A stretch of 64,000 nucleotides of DNA from Archivesica marissinica (taxonomy: Eukaryota; Mollusca; Bivalvia; Venerida; Vesicomyidae). The stretch is from assembly GCA_014843695.1 (NCBI GenBank), contig CM026391.1:18353081-18417080 (forward strand). The letters are read 5' to 3'. The translations under genes and the position numbers were made by a program. Under the pieces are notes generated by a model. The model was not told the DNA's origin. It was given only the letters and a program-made list of their open reading frames with translations, and ran no database searches. Position 1 is the stretch's first letter, and the number at the start of each line of letters is the position of its first letter. Below are positions 1 to 10,600 of the stretch, piece by piece.

Positions 1-59
1 AGGAATTATTCATATTTGGAGTAGAAATTGACTTTTTCTGGCATGTGTACTGGCGCTGT

Positions 60-310
60 TATGGTGTGTATTAGTGTGTGCGTGTACGTGATTATGGGCG
101 TGTATGGTGTACGTGATTGTGTACGTGATTGTGTGCATGCGTGTTTCTGTGCGTGTATGTGAGTGTGTGCGTGTATGCGATAGTGTGTGTGTACGTGATT
201 GTGTGTGTGTACGTGATTGTGTACGTGATTGTGTGTGTATGGTGTACGTGATTGTGTACGTGATTGTGTGAGTGTACGTGTGTGTGTGCGTGCGTGCGTG
301 TTTGTTGTCT
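60..310. repeat. GT-rich imperfect minisatellite
   Basis: Alternating purine-pyrimidine tract made of the words 'gtgtacgtgatt' and 'gtgtgtgcgtg' in irregular order. It is a degenerate simple repeat with no coding content. Such alternating tracts can adopt Z-DNA, but nothing here shows that they do. Confidence 0.85.
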
Positions 311-1283
311 AGTGTACGTTCTCGGTCATACTGAACTATTAATTGTCCGGATACATTAACGTAACTGGCTTATCTTCAGTCTATGCAAACTAACTGAATA
401 ATTCAAATGTACTTATTTATAAATATCAGCGATTAGTGTGTATATCTTGACGGCAACATTTTAGTGTTCACTTCAATTAGGCATTTCGCCGGGAGCTTGT
501 GCGTCTGCTATCAAATGGCACAGCTTTGTATTCCCTGTAGTGTCTTCAAGTCGATGTAAAATACGTTTGGGTTCTCCAAGGAATGTCAAAGACACTTACG
601 TCATGCAGCATTCTCAGGGTCATTTATATGACACTGTAACGGATTAGGCTCTTTGTTCTTAACCTTTCGATTTCCCAAGACTACAAACATGCAAGTTTGC
701 GCTAAATTGAAGATTGCGGATTAATTCCGTATTTTTGAAAGCCTGCCTTGGGCAGAATGACAATAACATTCATGACGTCATCAAATATTCATAGCAACAT
801 TTTCATTTTACTCTAAATTGAATATTTAAGTTCTCGGATATTTCTGTTGTCGCCATGTATATGTGTGAATTAAAAACATCCACTATGACAATCCACAGCC
901 ACATTGGTCTTTCATATTTATTATTTAGTTAGCTTCGCTCCTTTTAATTGGAGCCACATATCATATATCGAACCAACACTACTACGGTTACGTCGTCAAG
1001 CGATATACATATCGTACCACTATAACACACAAAAACCTCATTAACTTAAATTGAAAAATATTCCAGGGATATAAAAAACGGTCACACCAAAATTACCGTT
1101 TCTCGAATTAATTAATTAATTAATTGTTTCCTTTACATATTGTTGCTATGGTAGTTGTTTACTTATTCAAATTAATCCGGTGTACGATTGTCAAACATTG
1201 TCTTGAGCTACCTGAAATTTGCGTTTAACAGGTAATCCATTAAACTTAGCTAATCCGTTAATTTCTTTACAGAACAATACTAC
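311..1283. other. Unassigned AT-rich sequence, no gene seen
   Basis: No open frame with recognisable similarity and no repeat family that I recognise. It holds a short (AATT)n run at about 1105-1125. Confidence 0.6.
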
Positions 1284-2830
1284 ATATGGTTTAATGGTTG
1301 AGCTTATTTACCCTCACATGGTGTATGTGTGGTGTATGGTTTAATGGTTGAGCGTATTTACCCTCGCATGGTGTATGTGTGGTGTATGGTTTAATGGTTG
1401 AGCGTATTTACCCTCGCATGGTGTAGGTGTGGTGTATGGTTTAATGGTTGAGCGTATTTACCCTCGCATGGTGTAGGTGTGGTGTATGGTTTAATCGTTG
1501 AGCGTATTTATCCTCGTATGGTGTAGGTGTGGTGTATGGTTTAATGGTTGAGCGTATTTACCCTCGTATGGTGTAGGTGTGGTGTATGGTTTAATGGTTG
1601 AGCGTATTTACCATCGTATGGTGTAGGTGTGGTGTATGGTTTAATGGTTAAGCTTATTTACCCTCGCATGGTGTGGTGTATGGTTTAATGGTTAAACGTA
1701 TTTACCCTCGCATGGTGTAGGTGTGGTGTATTGTTTAATGGTTGAGCTTATTTACCTTAGTATGGTGTAGGTGTGGTGTATAGTTTAATGGTTAAGCTTA
1801 TTTACCTTCGCATGGCGTAGGTGTGGTGTATGGTTTAATGGTTGAGCTTATTTACCCTCGCATGGCGTAGGTGTGGTGTATGGTTTAATGGTTGAGCTTA
1901 TTTACCCTCGCATGGTGTAGGTGTGGTGTATGGTTTAATGATTGAGCTTATTTACCTTAGTATGGTGTAGGTATGGTGTATGGTTTAATGGTTCCCGTTT
2001 CAGGTATGCTTTACTGGTTCCCGTTTCAGGTATGCTTTAATGGTTCCCGTTTCAGGTATGGTTTAGTGGTTGAGCTTATTTACCCTCGCATGATGTGGGT
2101 GTGGTGTATGGTTTAATGGTTGAGCTTATTTACCCTCGCATGGTGTAGGTGTTGTGTATGGCTTAATGGTTGAGCTTATTTACCCTCACATGGTGTAAGT
2201 GTTGTGTATGGTTTAATGGTTGAGCTTATTTACCTTCGCATGGTGTAGGTGTGGTGTATGGTTTAATGGTTGAGCATATCTACCCTCGCATGGTGTATGT
2301 GTGGTGTATGGTTTAATAGTTGAGCGTATTTACCCTCGCATGGCGTAGGTTTGGTGTATGGTTTAATGGTTGAGCTTATTTACCCTCGCATGGCTTAGGT
2401 GTGGTGTATGGTTTAATGGTTCCCGTTTCAAGTGTGGTTTAATGATTCCTGTTTCAAGTGTGGTTTAATGGTTCCCGTTTCAAGTATGCTTTGATGGTTC
2501 CCGTTTCAAGTATGCTTTAATGGTTCCCGTTTCAAGTATGGTTTAATGGTTCCCGTTTTAAGTGTGGATTAATGGTTCCCGTTTCAGGTTTGGATTAATG
2601 GTTCCCGTTTCAAGTGTGGATTAATGGTTCACGGTTCAAGTGTGGATTAATTGTTCCCGTTTCAGGTATCGATTAATGGTTCCCGTTTCAAGTATGCTTT
2701 AATGGTTCCCGTTTCAAGTATGGTTAATGGTTCCCGTTTCAAGTATGGTTTAATGGTTCCCGTTTCAACTATGGTTTAATGGTTCCCGTTTCAACTATGG
2801 TTTAATGGTTCCTGTTTCAAGTAATTCCTT
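1284..2830. repeat. Composite satellite with 50-bp and 26-bp monomers
   Basis: Two interleaved tandem repeats. The 50-bp unit (e.g. starts at 1331 and 1381) contains 'ttaatggttgagc', 'atttaccctcgcatgg' and 'gtgtaggtgtggtg'. It fills about 1284-1980 and 2063-2410. The 26-bp unit contains 'ggttcccgtttcaagtatg' and fills about 1981-2062 and 2411-2825. Both units share the word 'atggtttaatggtt', so one probably arose from the other by replacement of the remaining sequence. Units are 85-100% alike by eye. Confidence 0.93.
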
Positions 2831-3824
2831 CACATCACATACATATCCCAGCTGTTGAACATGTCACCAACAAAATAATAGTGCAGTTAATCCAGATTAA
2901 ATACTTGCGATATACAGCATGCGTATGATGCATTTATCTCTTCATTATTGTCAATTATCACTGTAGCAATGCCACTTCTTTTCAACATATACACGTGCAG
3001 CAATATTTACAAAGATCCTCCGCCATTTGTTGCACGTGTAACACTGACTGTAGCGAGTTTCTACTAGTTTCACGTGTAACAGAAGCAAGATTGTTTGTAT
3101 TTTCCAAAGACACACTCCTTAGCAATTCTTGACACTTCCACAATTGATATTTCACCAACTCATTAACGTAATCGCCGCTATGGACAAGAATTTCCCAGAA
3201 ATGTAATCACCACTTCACAGACATTGTCGCATTCTGTTGTAATAACTGCGCTGTTTACTCTTGCTGTAGGTTGCTATCGGAAAATGCACGATCAAATGAC
3301 TTTGGTTCCCCAAGCAAATGATATATTCACAACAATCTTTCTCTATGATATTGGCTGGCCGAATGTAAGTGTAAAGAACATCATTTTGCTATATGTAATA
3401 TGTATTATGCACTATCATTTCCGCACAGTCGCTCACAAAACGGATATGTTATACACTCCTTGATTCCCCCACTGAATCGTATTTGAGTTCAATGTTTTAG
3501 CGTAGTGAGTTTTTTTGCTGCTCAATCACTGGAATTACAAAAGAGAAATGTTCATCTTAGATATATAGTAATATCCTTCTATTCCCAGTCGATTACGATA
3601 TATCACCCAACGTAACCGCACAATTATATATAGCATCTACCAATCCGATATTCAATAACATATTTATAGCAAACAATACATAAATAAAACTACCTGATCT
3701 TTATATTAATCTCTTCTTCTTCCCGTGCTCAGATTGGATATGTTATGTTCTTGGACTTCAAATATTCATTTAGATATTAACCATTTTCTTGTTAACAACC
3801 TCAAATATTACACATTAATATTAT
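2831..3824. other. Unassigned sequence with one orphan satellite monomer
   Basis: No gene supported. The 79-codon open frame at 3224-3463 has no recognisable domain. At about 3632-3656 the words 'tctaccaatccgatatt' match the 44-bp satellite that starts 700 bp downstream, so a lone diverged monomer lies here. Confidence 0.55.
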
Positions 3825-3835
3825 CAATAGTGTAT

Positions 3836-4068
3836 ACATAGTTCGATCCCCCGTCTGACCCTAATACCATTAACAGTCTTTCAGATGGGACGTTAAACCG
3901 AGGTCTCGTGTCGGTGCTTTACACCGTGCACGTAAAAGAACCAGAGGAGACTCTGGAATGGGTCTGTATCATTGCACTATCCTCCAAAATCTAAAATTAC
4001 TAATCTCTTCAGGAGGCGTCGCTCATATGGGCAACCGGTAGCGACGATAAATAAACGTAAAACACACA
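3836..4068 (+). mobile_element. SINE-1, 5'-truncated, with target duplication
   Basis: tRNA-derived SINE cut off within the B box ('gttcgatcccc' is kept; the A box is missing). The core 'gacgttaaaccgaggtctcg', the middle 'ccagaggagactctgg' and the tail 'catatgggcaaccggtagcg' are present, followed by CA repeats. An 11-bp direct repeat 'caatagtgtat' flanks it at 3825-3835 and 4069-4079. The truncated form therefore probably inserted as such, as happens when target-primed reverse transcription stops early. Confidence 0.9.
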
Positions 4069-4079
4069 CAATAGTGTAT

Positions 4080-4342
4080 CGTAAGCATTAGAACTTGTTT
4101 AGCATATATCGTGATTAGGATTCACGTATTTTCAGTGTTAAATATATTATGCTCCGGCCTATTATATAACAACCAATTGTTAGGGAGAAGAACTATATAC
4201 GTTTTCTTTCGTTCTAATCCCTTTCAGTCTATTGCTGTTAATTTATATGTAAAATGTTAATTATGTTATGTACATGTAAAATACTGAAATAAATAATGCT
4301 TAAACCAAATAAAACGCAGAGAAGAGCATAGATCGTTGTTAC
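4080..4342. other. Unassigned AT-rich spacer
   Basis: Nothing recognisable. It separates the SINE-1 copy from the 44-bp satellite. Confidence 0.5.
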
Positions 4343-5079
4343 TCATAGTTTCTACCAATCCGATGTTATATCTAATGCAACTTTACACATAGTTTCTACC
4401 AATCCGATATTATATCTAATGCAACTTTACACACAGTTTCTACCAATCCGATATTATATCTAATGCAACTTTACACATAGTTTCTACCAATCCGATATTA
4501 TATCTAATGCAACTTTACACATAGTTTCTACCAATCCGATATTATATCTAATGCAACTTTACACATAGTTTCTACCAATCCGATATTATATCTAATGCAA
4601 CTTTACACATAGTTTCTACCAATCCGATATTATATCTAATGCAACTTTACACATAGTTTCTACCAATCCGATATTATATCTAATGCAACTTTACACATAG
4701 TTTCTACCAATCCGATATTATATCTAATGCAACTTTACACATAGTTTCTACCAATCCGATATTATATCTAATGCAACTTTACACATAGTTTCTACCAATC
4801 CGATAGTATATCTAATGCAACTTTACACGTAGTTTCTACCAAAAATCCGATATTATATCTAATGCAACTGTACACATAGTTTCTACCAATCCGATATTAT
4901 ATCTAATGCACCTTTATACATAGTTTCTACCAATCCGATATTATATCTGATGCAACTTTACACATAGTTTCTACCAATCCGATATTATATCTAATGCAAC
5001 TTTACACATAGTGTCTACCAATCCGATATTATATCTAATGCAACTTTACACATAGTTTCTACCAATCCGATACTATATA
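4343..5079. repeat. 44-bp satellite, about 17 copies
   Basis: Period 44 measured from 'taccaatccg' at 4441 to the next at 4485. The unit contains 'cacatagtttctaccaat', 'ccgatattatatc' and 'taatgcaactttac'. Most copies are nearly identical, and a few carry single changes or small insertions (about 4842). The last monomer is interrupted at 5079 by a MITE and resumes at 5223 with 'tataatgcaacgttac'. Confidence 0.95.
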
Positions 5080-5222
5080 CAGTCTACAACCGTTATGCCA
5101 AAGTGGGTTATGTCGAATTCTCCGGTTATCTCAAAGTCGGATCAAAGTCCCGTTTCAGACACTATCATATAACTGGCTCCGTTCATATCGAACTTCGTTA
5201 AGTCAAATATGGATGTAGACTG
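5080..5222. mobile_element. 143-bp MITE with TA target duplication, pogo/Tc1-mariner-like
   Basis: Starts CAGTCTAC and ends GTAGACTG. The inverted ends read CAGTCTACAACCGTTAT and, in reverse complement, CAGTCTACATCCATAT, and each side has TA (5078-5079, 5223-5224). CAGT ends with TA duplication are typical of pogo-like and Tc1/mariner elements. There is no transposase frame, so it is non-autonomous. Removing it restores a plausible 44-bp monomer ('ccgatactata' + 'taatgcaac'), which supports insertion into the array. Confidence 0.85.
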
Positions 5223-5782
5223 TATAATGCAACGTTACATATAGCAACTATATATATATACTGCATCAACAATATACTGCACACTCCCAGTGCACACGTT
5301 TGTCTTATTAATTGAACTGAGATTGGATAAAAGTCTTATAATTCAAAGATCGGTGATATCAATTTTGATAGAGACAAACCTTGCCGGATATAACAACAAT
5401 ACACACAGCCACACAAATAGTCAACAAGTGATGCATTTCAGCGGACACGGGAATGAATTAATGCATGAATGAATGAAATACTTTATTCAGAACGGGTATG
5501 TAGCACCGCTAAACGTCAGAAGACCGCTAAACGTCAGAAGACCGCTAAACGTCATAAGATAATTCCGCTATACGTCAAAGACGAGATTAAGACGATTAGA
5601 AGATTTTTTTAATGACACATAGCGGTCTTTTGACGCTTATCAGAATTTTTTTATAACGTTTAGTGATATTTTGACGTATAACCGACCTTTTTATGACGTT
5701 TAGTGATCTTTTGACGTATAGCGGACATTTTTATGACGTTTAGTGATATTTTGACGTATAGCGGACATTTTTATGACGTTTA

Positions 5783-6836
5783 TTATTATTATTATTATAT
5801 ACCAAACTTATATAGCGCTCTTTTCATCTAAAAATAAAACGTTCAAAAGCGCTTTACAGCCTAAAATATCACAAATATTGATAAAAACTTCCACATACAA
5901 TGAGATCAAACAAGACAAAATTAGCAAACACAATTACAATGGATTCTAAATATGCTATAAAATATTAGGATCTAAAATTATAACAATTAAAATATAGGTA
6001 ATAATTAAATAAAATGTGTTCATTTGCAGTCTTAATCCTGATTGAGCACAGACACAGTTCGATATTTATGTTCCATATGAACATTTAAAAAGGTGTGTCT
6101 TCAAAGCCTTTTTGAAAGAACACAATGTTGTTGCACTTCTAAGATTTGATGGAAGAGAATTCCAAAGTTTTGGGGCAGCAGTCATGAAACTTCTATCTCC
6201 GTATGTGACAGTCCGACTTCTTGGTAACACAAGAGTAGCTGCTTCATTTTTAGACCGTAAGTCTCTCCTTGGTATATAAACCTCAAGCAAGTTTCTCATA
6301 TAAATCGGTGCTTCTTCATTCAATGCTTTATATGTGTGAGTCAGTATTTTATACTTTATTCTTTCTTGAACTGGTAGCCAATGAAGTTCTTTTAGAATGG
6401 GCGTTACATGACTGAAACGGGATGTTCTGGTTATGATGCGAGCTGCTGTGTTTTGAACAGTTTGTAATTTATTGGAAGTGTTTTTTGGCACGCCGTACAA
6501 CAGTGAATTACAGTAGTCGAGCCTGGATGTAACGAGTGAGTTTATGAGAGTTTTCGTGGCGTCTGTTGTTAAATACTGCCGAATGTGTCCAATCCGCCGG
6601 ATCTGCGCATAACATGATTTTGTCACGGAATTTACATGTTTGTCCATATCCATTCTTGAGTCTAGAAAAGCTCCTAGATTTCTCACACATGTTGATGGTT
6701 CTGTATTTGAGTCTCCTACTTTCACATTTATGTTTTCAATGTGTTGAAAATTTCGCTGACTAGAAAACATAATCATTTCAGTTTTATCAGTATTGAGATT
6801 TAACATATTGGCATGCATCCAAGCAACAATGTCTTG
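5783..6836 (-). mobile_element. 5'-truncated LINE, L2/CR1-like
   Basis: In minus orientation the element ends with the 3' tail 'gagcgctatataagtttgg' followed by (ATT)n repeats at 5783-5797. That AGCGCTATATAA signal and trinucleotide tail are familiar from L2/CR1-type LINEs. The 5' truncation is at about 6836, and on both sides the TIR-bounded satellite continues. I see no clear target-site duplication; about 8-10 bp of the monomer may be missing at the join. Confidence 0.85.
6066..6836 (-). pseudogene. LINE reverse transcriptase, C-terminal fragment
   Basis: The open frame runs 6893-6066, but about its first 19 residues come from the satellite; LINE protein starts near residue 20 (QDIVAW). 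Visible family motifs: 'LNTDKTEMIMF' (about residues 33-43, just after the catalytic aspartates of the palm), 'RLDYCNSLLYG' (about 124-134), 'LKELHWLPVQERIKYKIL' (about 168-184) and 'LWNSLP' (about 243-248). These are typical of the RT thumb and C-terminal region of L2/CR1-group LINEs. The YADD-type catalytic motif and the upstream endonuclease are absent, so it cannot encode an active enzyme. The frame is intact to its stop, which suggests a fairly recent insertion. Confidence 0.88.
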
Positions 6837-8235
6837 TGACGTATAGCGGACATTTTTATAACGTTTAGTGATCTTTTGACGCTTAGCGGACATTTTTATA
6901 ACGTTTAGCGATCTTTTGACGTATAGCGGACATTTTTAAAACGTTTAGTGATCTTTTGACGCTTAGCGGACATTTTTATAACGTTTAGTGATCTGTTGAC
7001 GTTTAGCGGTCTTTCGACGCTTAGCGAACATTTTTATAACGTTTAGTGATCTTTTGACGCTTAGCGGACATTTTTATGACGTTTAGCGATCTTTTGACGT
7101 TTAGCGGTCTTTTGACGCTTATCGGTCTTTTGACGCTTAGCAGACATTTTTATGACGTTTAATGATCTTTTGACGTTCAGCGGTGTTTTGACGTTTAGCG
7201 GACATTTTTATAACGTTTAGTGATCTGTTGACGCTTAGCGGACATTTTGTATGACGTTTAGCGGTCTTTTGACGTTTAGCGGACATTTTGTATGACGTTT
7301 AGCGGTCATTTGACGCTTAGCGGACATTTTTTATGACGTTTAATGATCTTTTGACGTTTAGCGGTGTTTTGGCGTTTAGCGGACATTTTTATGACGTTTA
7401 GTGATCTTTTGACGTTTAGCGGTGTTTTGACGTTTAGCGGACATGTTTATGACGTTTAATGATCTTTTGATGTTTAGCGGTGTTTTGACGTTTAGCGGAC
7501 ATTTTTATGACGTTTATTGATCTTTTGACGTTTAGCGGTGTTTTGACGCTTAGTGGACATGTTTATGACGTTTATTGATCTTTTGACGTTTAGAGGTGTT
7601 TTGACGTTTAGCGGACAATGTTTATGACGTTTAGCGATCTTTTGACGTTTAGCGGTCTTTTGACGCTTAGTGGACATGTTTATGACGTTTAATGATCTTT
7701 TGACGTTTAGCGGTGTTTTGACGTTTAGCGGACATGTTTATGACGTTTAATGATCTTTTGACGTTTACCGGACATTTTTATGACGTTTATTGATCTTTTG
7801 ACGTTTAGCGGACATGTTTATGACGTTTAATGATCTTTTGACGTTTACCGGACATTTTTATGACGTTTATTGATATTTTGACGTTTAGCGGTGTTTTGAC
7901 GCTTAGTGGACATTTTTATGACGTTTAATGATCTTTTGACGTTTACCGGACATGTTTATGACGTTTAATGATCTTTTGACGTTTAGCGGACATGTTTATG
8001 ACGTTTAATGATATGTTGACGTTTAGCGGACATGTTTATGACGTTTAATGATCTTTTGACGTTTAGCGGACATATTTATGACGTTTAGCGGACATTTTTA
8101 TGACGCTTAGCGGACATATTTATGACGCTTAGCGGACATATTTATGACGTTTAGCGGACATTTTTATGACGTTTAGCGGTCTTTTGACGCTTAGTGGAAT
8201 TTTTGTTTATGATGTTTAGCGGTGCTACACGGTTA

Positions 8236-8614
8236 GCTCAATTAAGACAGACAACTTATCTTCGTCCAGTCCTTCTCATCGTACTGTTAATTTCCGTAAC
8301 AACACGATATTCCTCCAAATTCCTTGGCAATTTGCCATACAAATGAGGCATCTACCAATAATGATATATGTCCATTAGCGTCTTCAGCAATCACCGTAAA
8401 GCACAACCAATATTGCCGCGCACATTATTGCAACCCTGCTGTAATGTTATTACATTGTATTTTCATCACCATATACATTGATAGAATGTAAAAAGTCATA
8501 GCTCAGGATATCTCGGCTTAACGTTTATGTAAATGTTAAACTATGAATCGCGGATTAATGGTTTCCATTGGGGGTATGAACTACATTTGGCGTGTTTAAT
8601 GTTAGCGTGGATGT
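8236..8614. other. Unassigned sequence
   Basis: No gene, RNA or repeat recognised between the TIR-bounded array and the (TTA)n-containing array. Confidence 0.5.
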
Positions 8615-8792
8615 TAAGAGTCTTTATTATTATTATTGTTCAAATGCTGAGTTCTCTCCTTAAATAAAGTCTTTATTATTATTATTATTATTATTATTGT
8701 TCAAGTGCTGAGTTCTCTCGTTAAATAAAGTCTTTTTATTATTATTATTATTATTATTGTTCAAGTGCTGAGTTCTCTCGTTAAATAAAGTC

Positions 8793-8827
<35 letters not shown>

Positions 8828-9062
8828 GTTCAAGTGCTGAGTTCTCTCGTTAAATAAAGTCTTTATTATTATTGTTATTATTATTGTTCAAATGCTGAGT
8901 TCTCTCGTTAAATAAAGTCTTTTTATTATTATTATTATTATTATGTTCAAATGCTGAGTTCTCTCCTTAAATAAAGTCTTTATTATTATTATTATTATTA
9001 TTATTGTTCAAATGCTGAGTTCTCTCCTTAAATAAAGTCTTTATTATTATTATTATTATTAA
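8615..9062. repeat. Tandem array of LINE-3'-end-like units with (TTA)n
   Basis: Seven copies of a unit of about 60-77 bp: 'caagtgctgagttctctcg', 'ttaaataaagtctt' and a (TTA)n run of variable length. Copy length differs mostly through the microsatellite. The fixed part resembles the LINE/SINE 3' end seen in reverse at 14017-14110 ('gagttatctcgtaaaataaa' there against 'gagttctctcgttaaataaa' here), so a retroelement tail seems to have been amplified in tandem. Confidence 0.85.
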
Positions 9063-9305
9063 AATTAAAATCAAATGGGTATTGTACAGAAAGGACAAAA
9101 ACATATCATTGCAATGCTGATTCACTATATTATGAGATATCGAATGGCGAACACAGTTTGTTGCAAATGTAAATACCTCGTTGTGATTTAGCTAAGACAA
9201 TTATATAGTACATTAGGCACAAAGTTCATGCGAAGCATTTTATTACCGTTGCCTCCCATATCTTGCTGATTCTGCTAGTATATGTTCCATTAAATTAACT
9301 TGTAA

Positions 9306-9624
9306 CGAGAGACATTAATCAGTTACTGCCCCTGAATACTCCTAAAAAGTAGATAGGTTATCTTGAATTGGAGTTCTCTGTTTTATCGTTGTTTCCTTTA
9401 CACAACATGCTATCAATGTTCGGCCATTTTAATATCTTACAGTATATCCAATAAGTATTCTTCTGTAAAACAATGATATCAATTAATTAACACGATTTTG
9501 ATAAAATCACATGTATGATATTGCAAGGTCTGGCTAGGGAACAACAGTAAAAACAAAGGATTCCAACTAAAATGACATACATACATTTCGGGATAAATCG
9601 GACTTTATCTGTCATGGGAGGTAA
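9306..9624 (+). mobile_element. Single arm of the 711-bp foldback family
   Basis: Closely resembles the right half of the foldback element at 17063-17773. Shared words in order: 'cgagagacat', 'cagttactgcccctgaatac', 'tttatcgttgtttcc', 'tcaattaattaaca', 'cgattttgataaaatcac', 'ggaacaacagtaaaaacaaa', then the outer end 'gggaggtaa'. The matching left arm is absent here, so this is a half element. Confidence 0.8.
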
Positions 9625-9687
9625 TAGAAAAACGAGAAATATCGCATACTGATTCGATGAGTCTGGTTATATACAGGGGCCTGGCCT

Positions 9688-9825
9688 GGAGGTTATAAAA
9701 CGTTTCTACACTCTAAAAACTCAGTCTCAAGCGCCTGATTGGTTCAGCTACCAGTGACACTCAATATCAACCAATCAGATCACTTGAGCTTGAGTTTGAG
9801 ATCTGAGAAAAGTTGCATAACCTAG
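9688..9825. mobile_element. Palindromic MITE with inverted CCAAT words
   Basis: Left end 'ggaggttataaaacgttt' and right end 'agttgcataacc' are inverted with some divergence. Inside, 'gattggttc' and 'aaccaatcaga' face each other around the centre, and 'ctcagtctcaagc' mirrors 'gcttgagtttgag'. Two related copies lie at 30702-30813 and 30825-30957. No coding capacity. Confidence 0.7.
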
Positions 9826-10193
9826 GGACTGATCATCGGTTAATAATTCGATTGGGTATCGACCCGAGGTAACTCGATATTAGCCTGAGACCGAAGATCG
9901 AAAGCTGATATCAAGTTATCGATGGTCGATACCTAGGCTGATATGAAACTAGCCATGCAATAACGTCTTTATTACTTTGATATGAATTTGAATATTTAAC
10001 AATCGAAATCATGCTATCCGTTATACATCAGGAATAAATCACAATTACAACATTAGATACCGCAAAACTATTGTATGACCAGATTGAACTGATAAAAATT
10101 AATCTTCGGCAAGTTTCTTCGAGCGTTTCCGTATATTTTTTCAACAAAATAATCTTATAAATAATTAAATATCGATACCAGATTATCAAATGG

Positions 10194-10268
10194 CCCACAG
10201 TGGTATAGTGGAAAGTGATATGAACTTGTAAATCTGACATTGCTGGTTCGAATCTAGCATACGGCATA
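10194..10268 (+). other. tRNA-like sequence, left arm
   Basis: A-box-like 'agtggtatagtgg' and B-box 'ggttcgaatct' are spaced as in a tRNA gene. I could not fold a convincing acceptor and anticodon stem, so this is a tRNA pseudogene or Pol III promoter module, not a functional tRNA. Confidence 0.55.
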
Positions 10269-10513
10269 ATAATTTTTTATTCGTATTTCATAATTGTTCA
10301 CATTTGTTTTTTTTATTTCTTTTGTCGTTACCTGTATTTCTTTTAATTTAATTGCTTTATATTTTCATATTTTTATTCATTCTTTTTTATGTATATTTTT
10401 AACTTTTTTATTTCATTTCTACTGACAAAATTCAACATTTCAACATTGCAAACGTGATTTTTGTGCTCATATTTAATTACATATTTTATTGAAGAAATAT
10501 AAAAATAAATAAA

Positions 10514-10600
10514 AAGTGGCACACCAGCGGGCTCGAACCCGTAACCTGTAACTTCCAAGATCATGGACGTATCCACTACACTACTACTCGAGATGGTAAC
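10514..10600 (-). other. tRNA-like sequence, right arm
   Basis: On the minus strand, A-box-like 'agtagtgtagtgg' and B-box 'gggttcgagcccg' with flanks complementary enough for a T-arm. It mirrors the module at 10194-10268. The anticodon arm is not clear, so a functional tRNA is not supported. Confidence 0.55.

Larger units (their letters stand above)
5499..8229. mobile_element. TIR-bounded satellite array (tandem repeat DNA transposon)
   Basis: The left end TGTAGCACCGCTAAACGTC (5499-5517) and the right end, in reverse complement TGTAGCACCGCTAAACATC, form a 19-bp inverted repeat with one mismatch. The flanks 'cgggta' (5493-5498) and 'cggtta' (8230-8235) could be an imperfect 6-bp target duplication. 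Inside, about 75 bp at the left carry the monomer in minus orientation ('ccgctaaacgtcagaaga'). From about 5620 the monomer runs in plus orientation ('gacgtttagcgg', 'gatcttttgacg', 'acatttttat'), with a basic period near 40 bp and many recombined variants. A LINE splits the array at 5783-6836. Confidence 0.8.

Noticed and set aside
4343..5079. CRISPR-like regular repeats (also the 29-, 35-, 36-, 44- and 45-bp arrays)
   Set aside because: Units abut with no unique spacers, and all surrounding elements are eukaryotic.
9843..9950. Small inverted words 'ggtatcgacc' and 'ggtcgatacc' as another MITE
   Set aside because: The similarity does not extend beyond 10 bp and no flanking duplication is visible.
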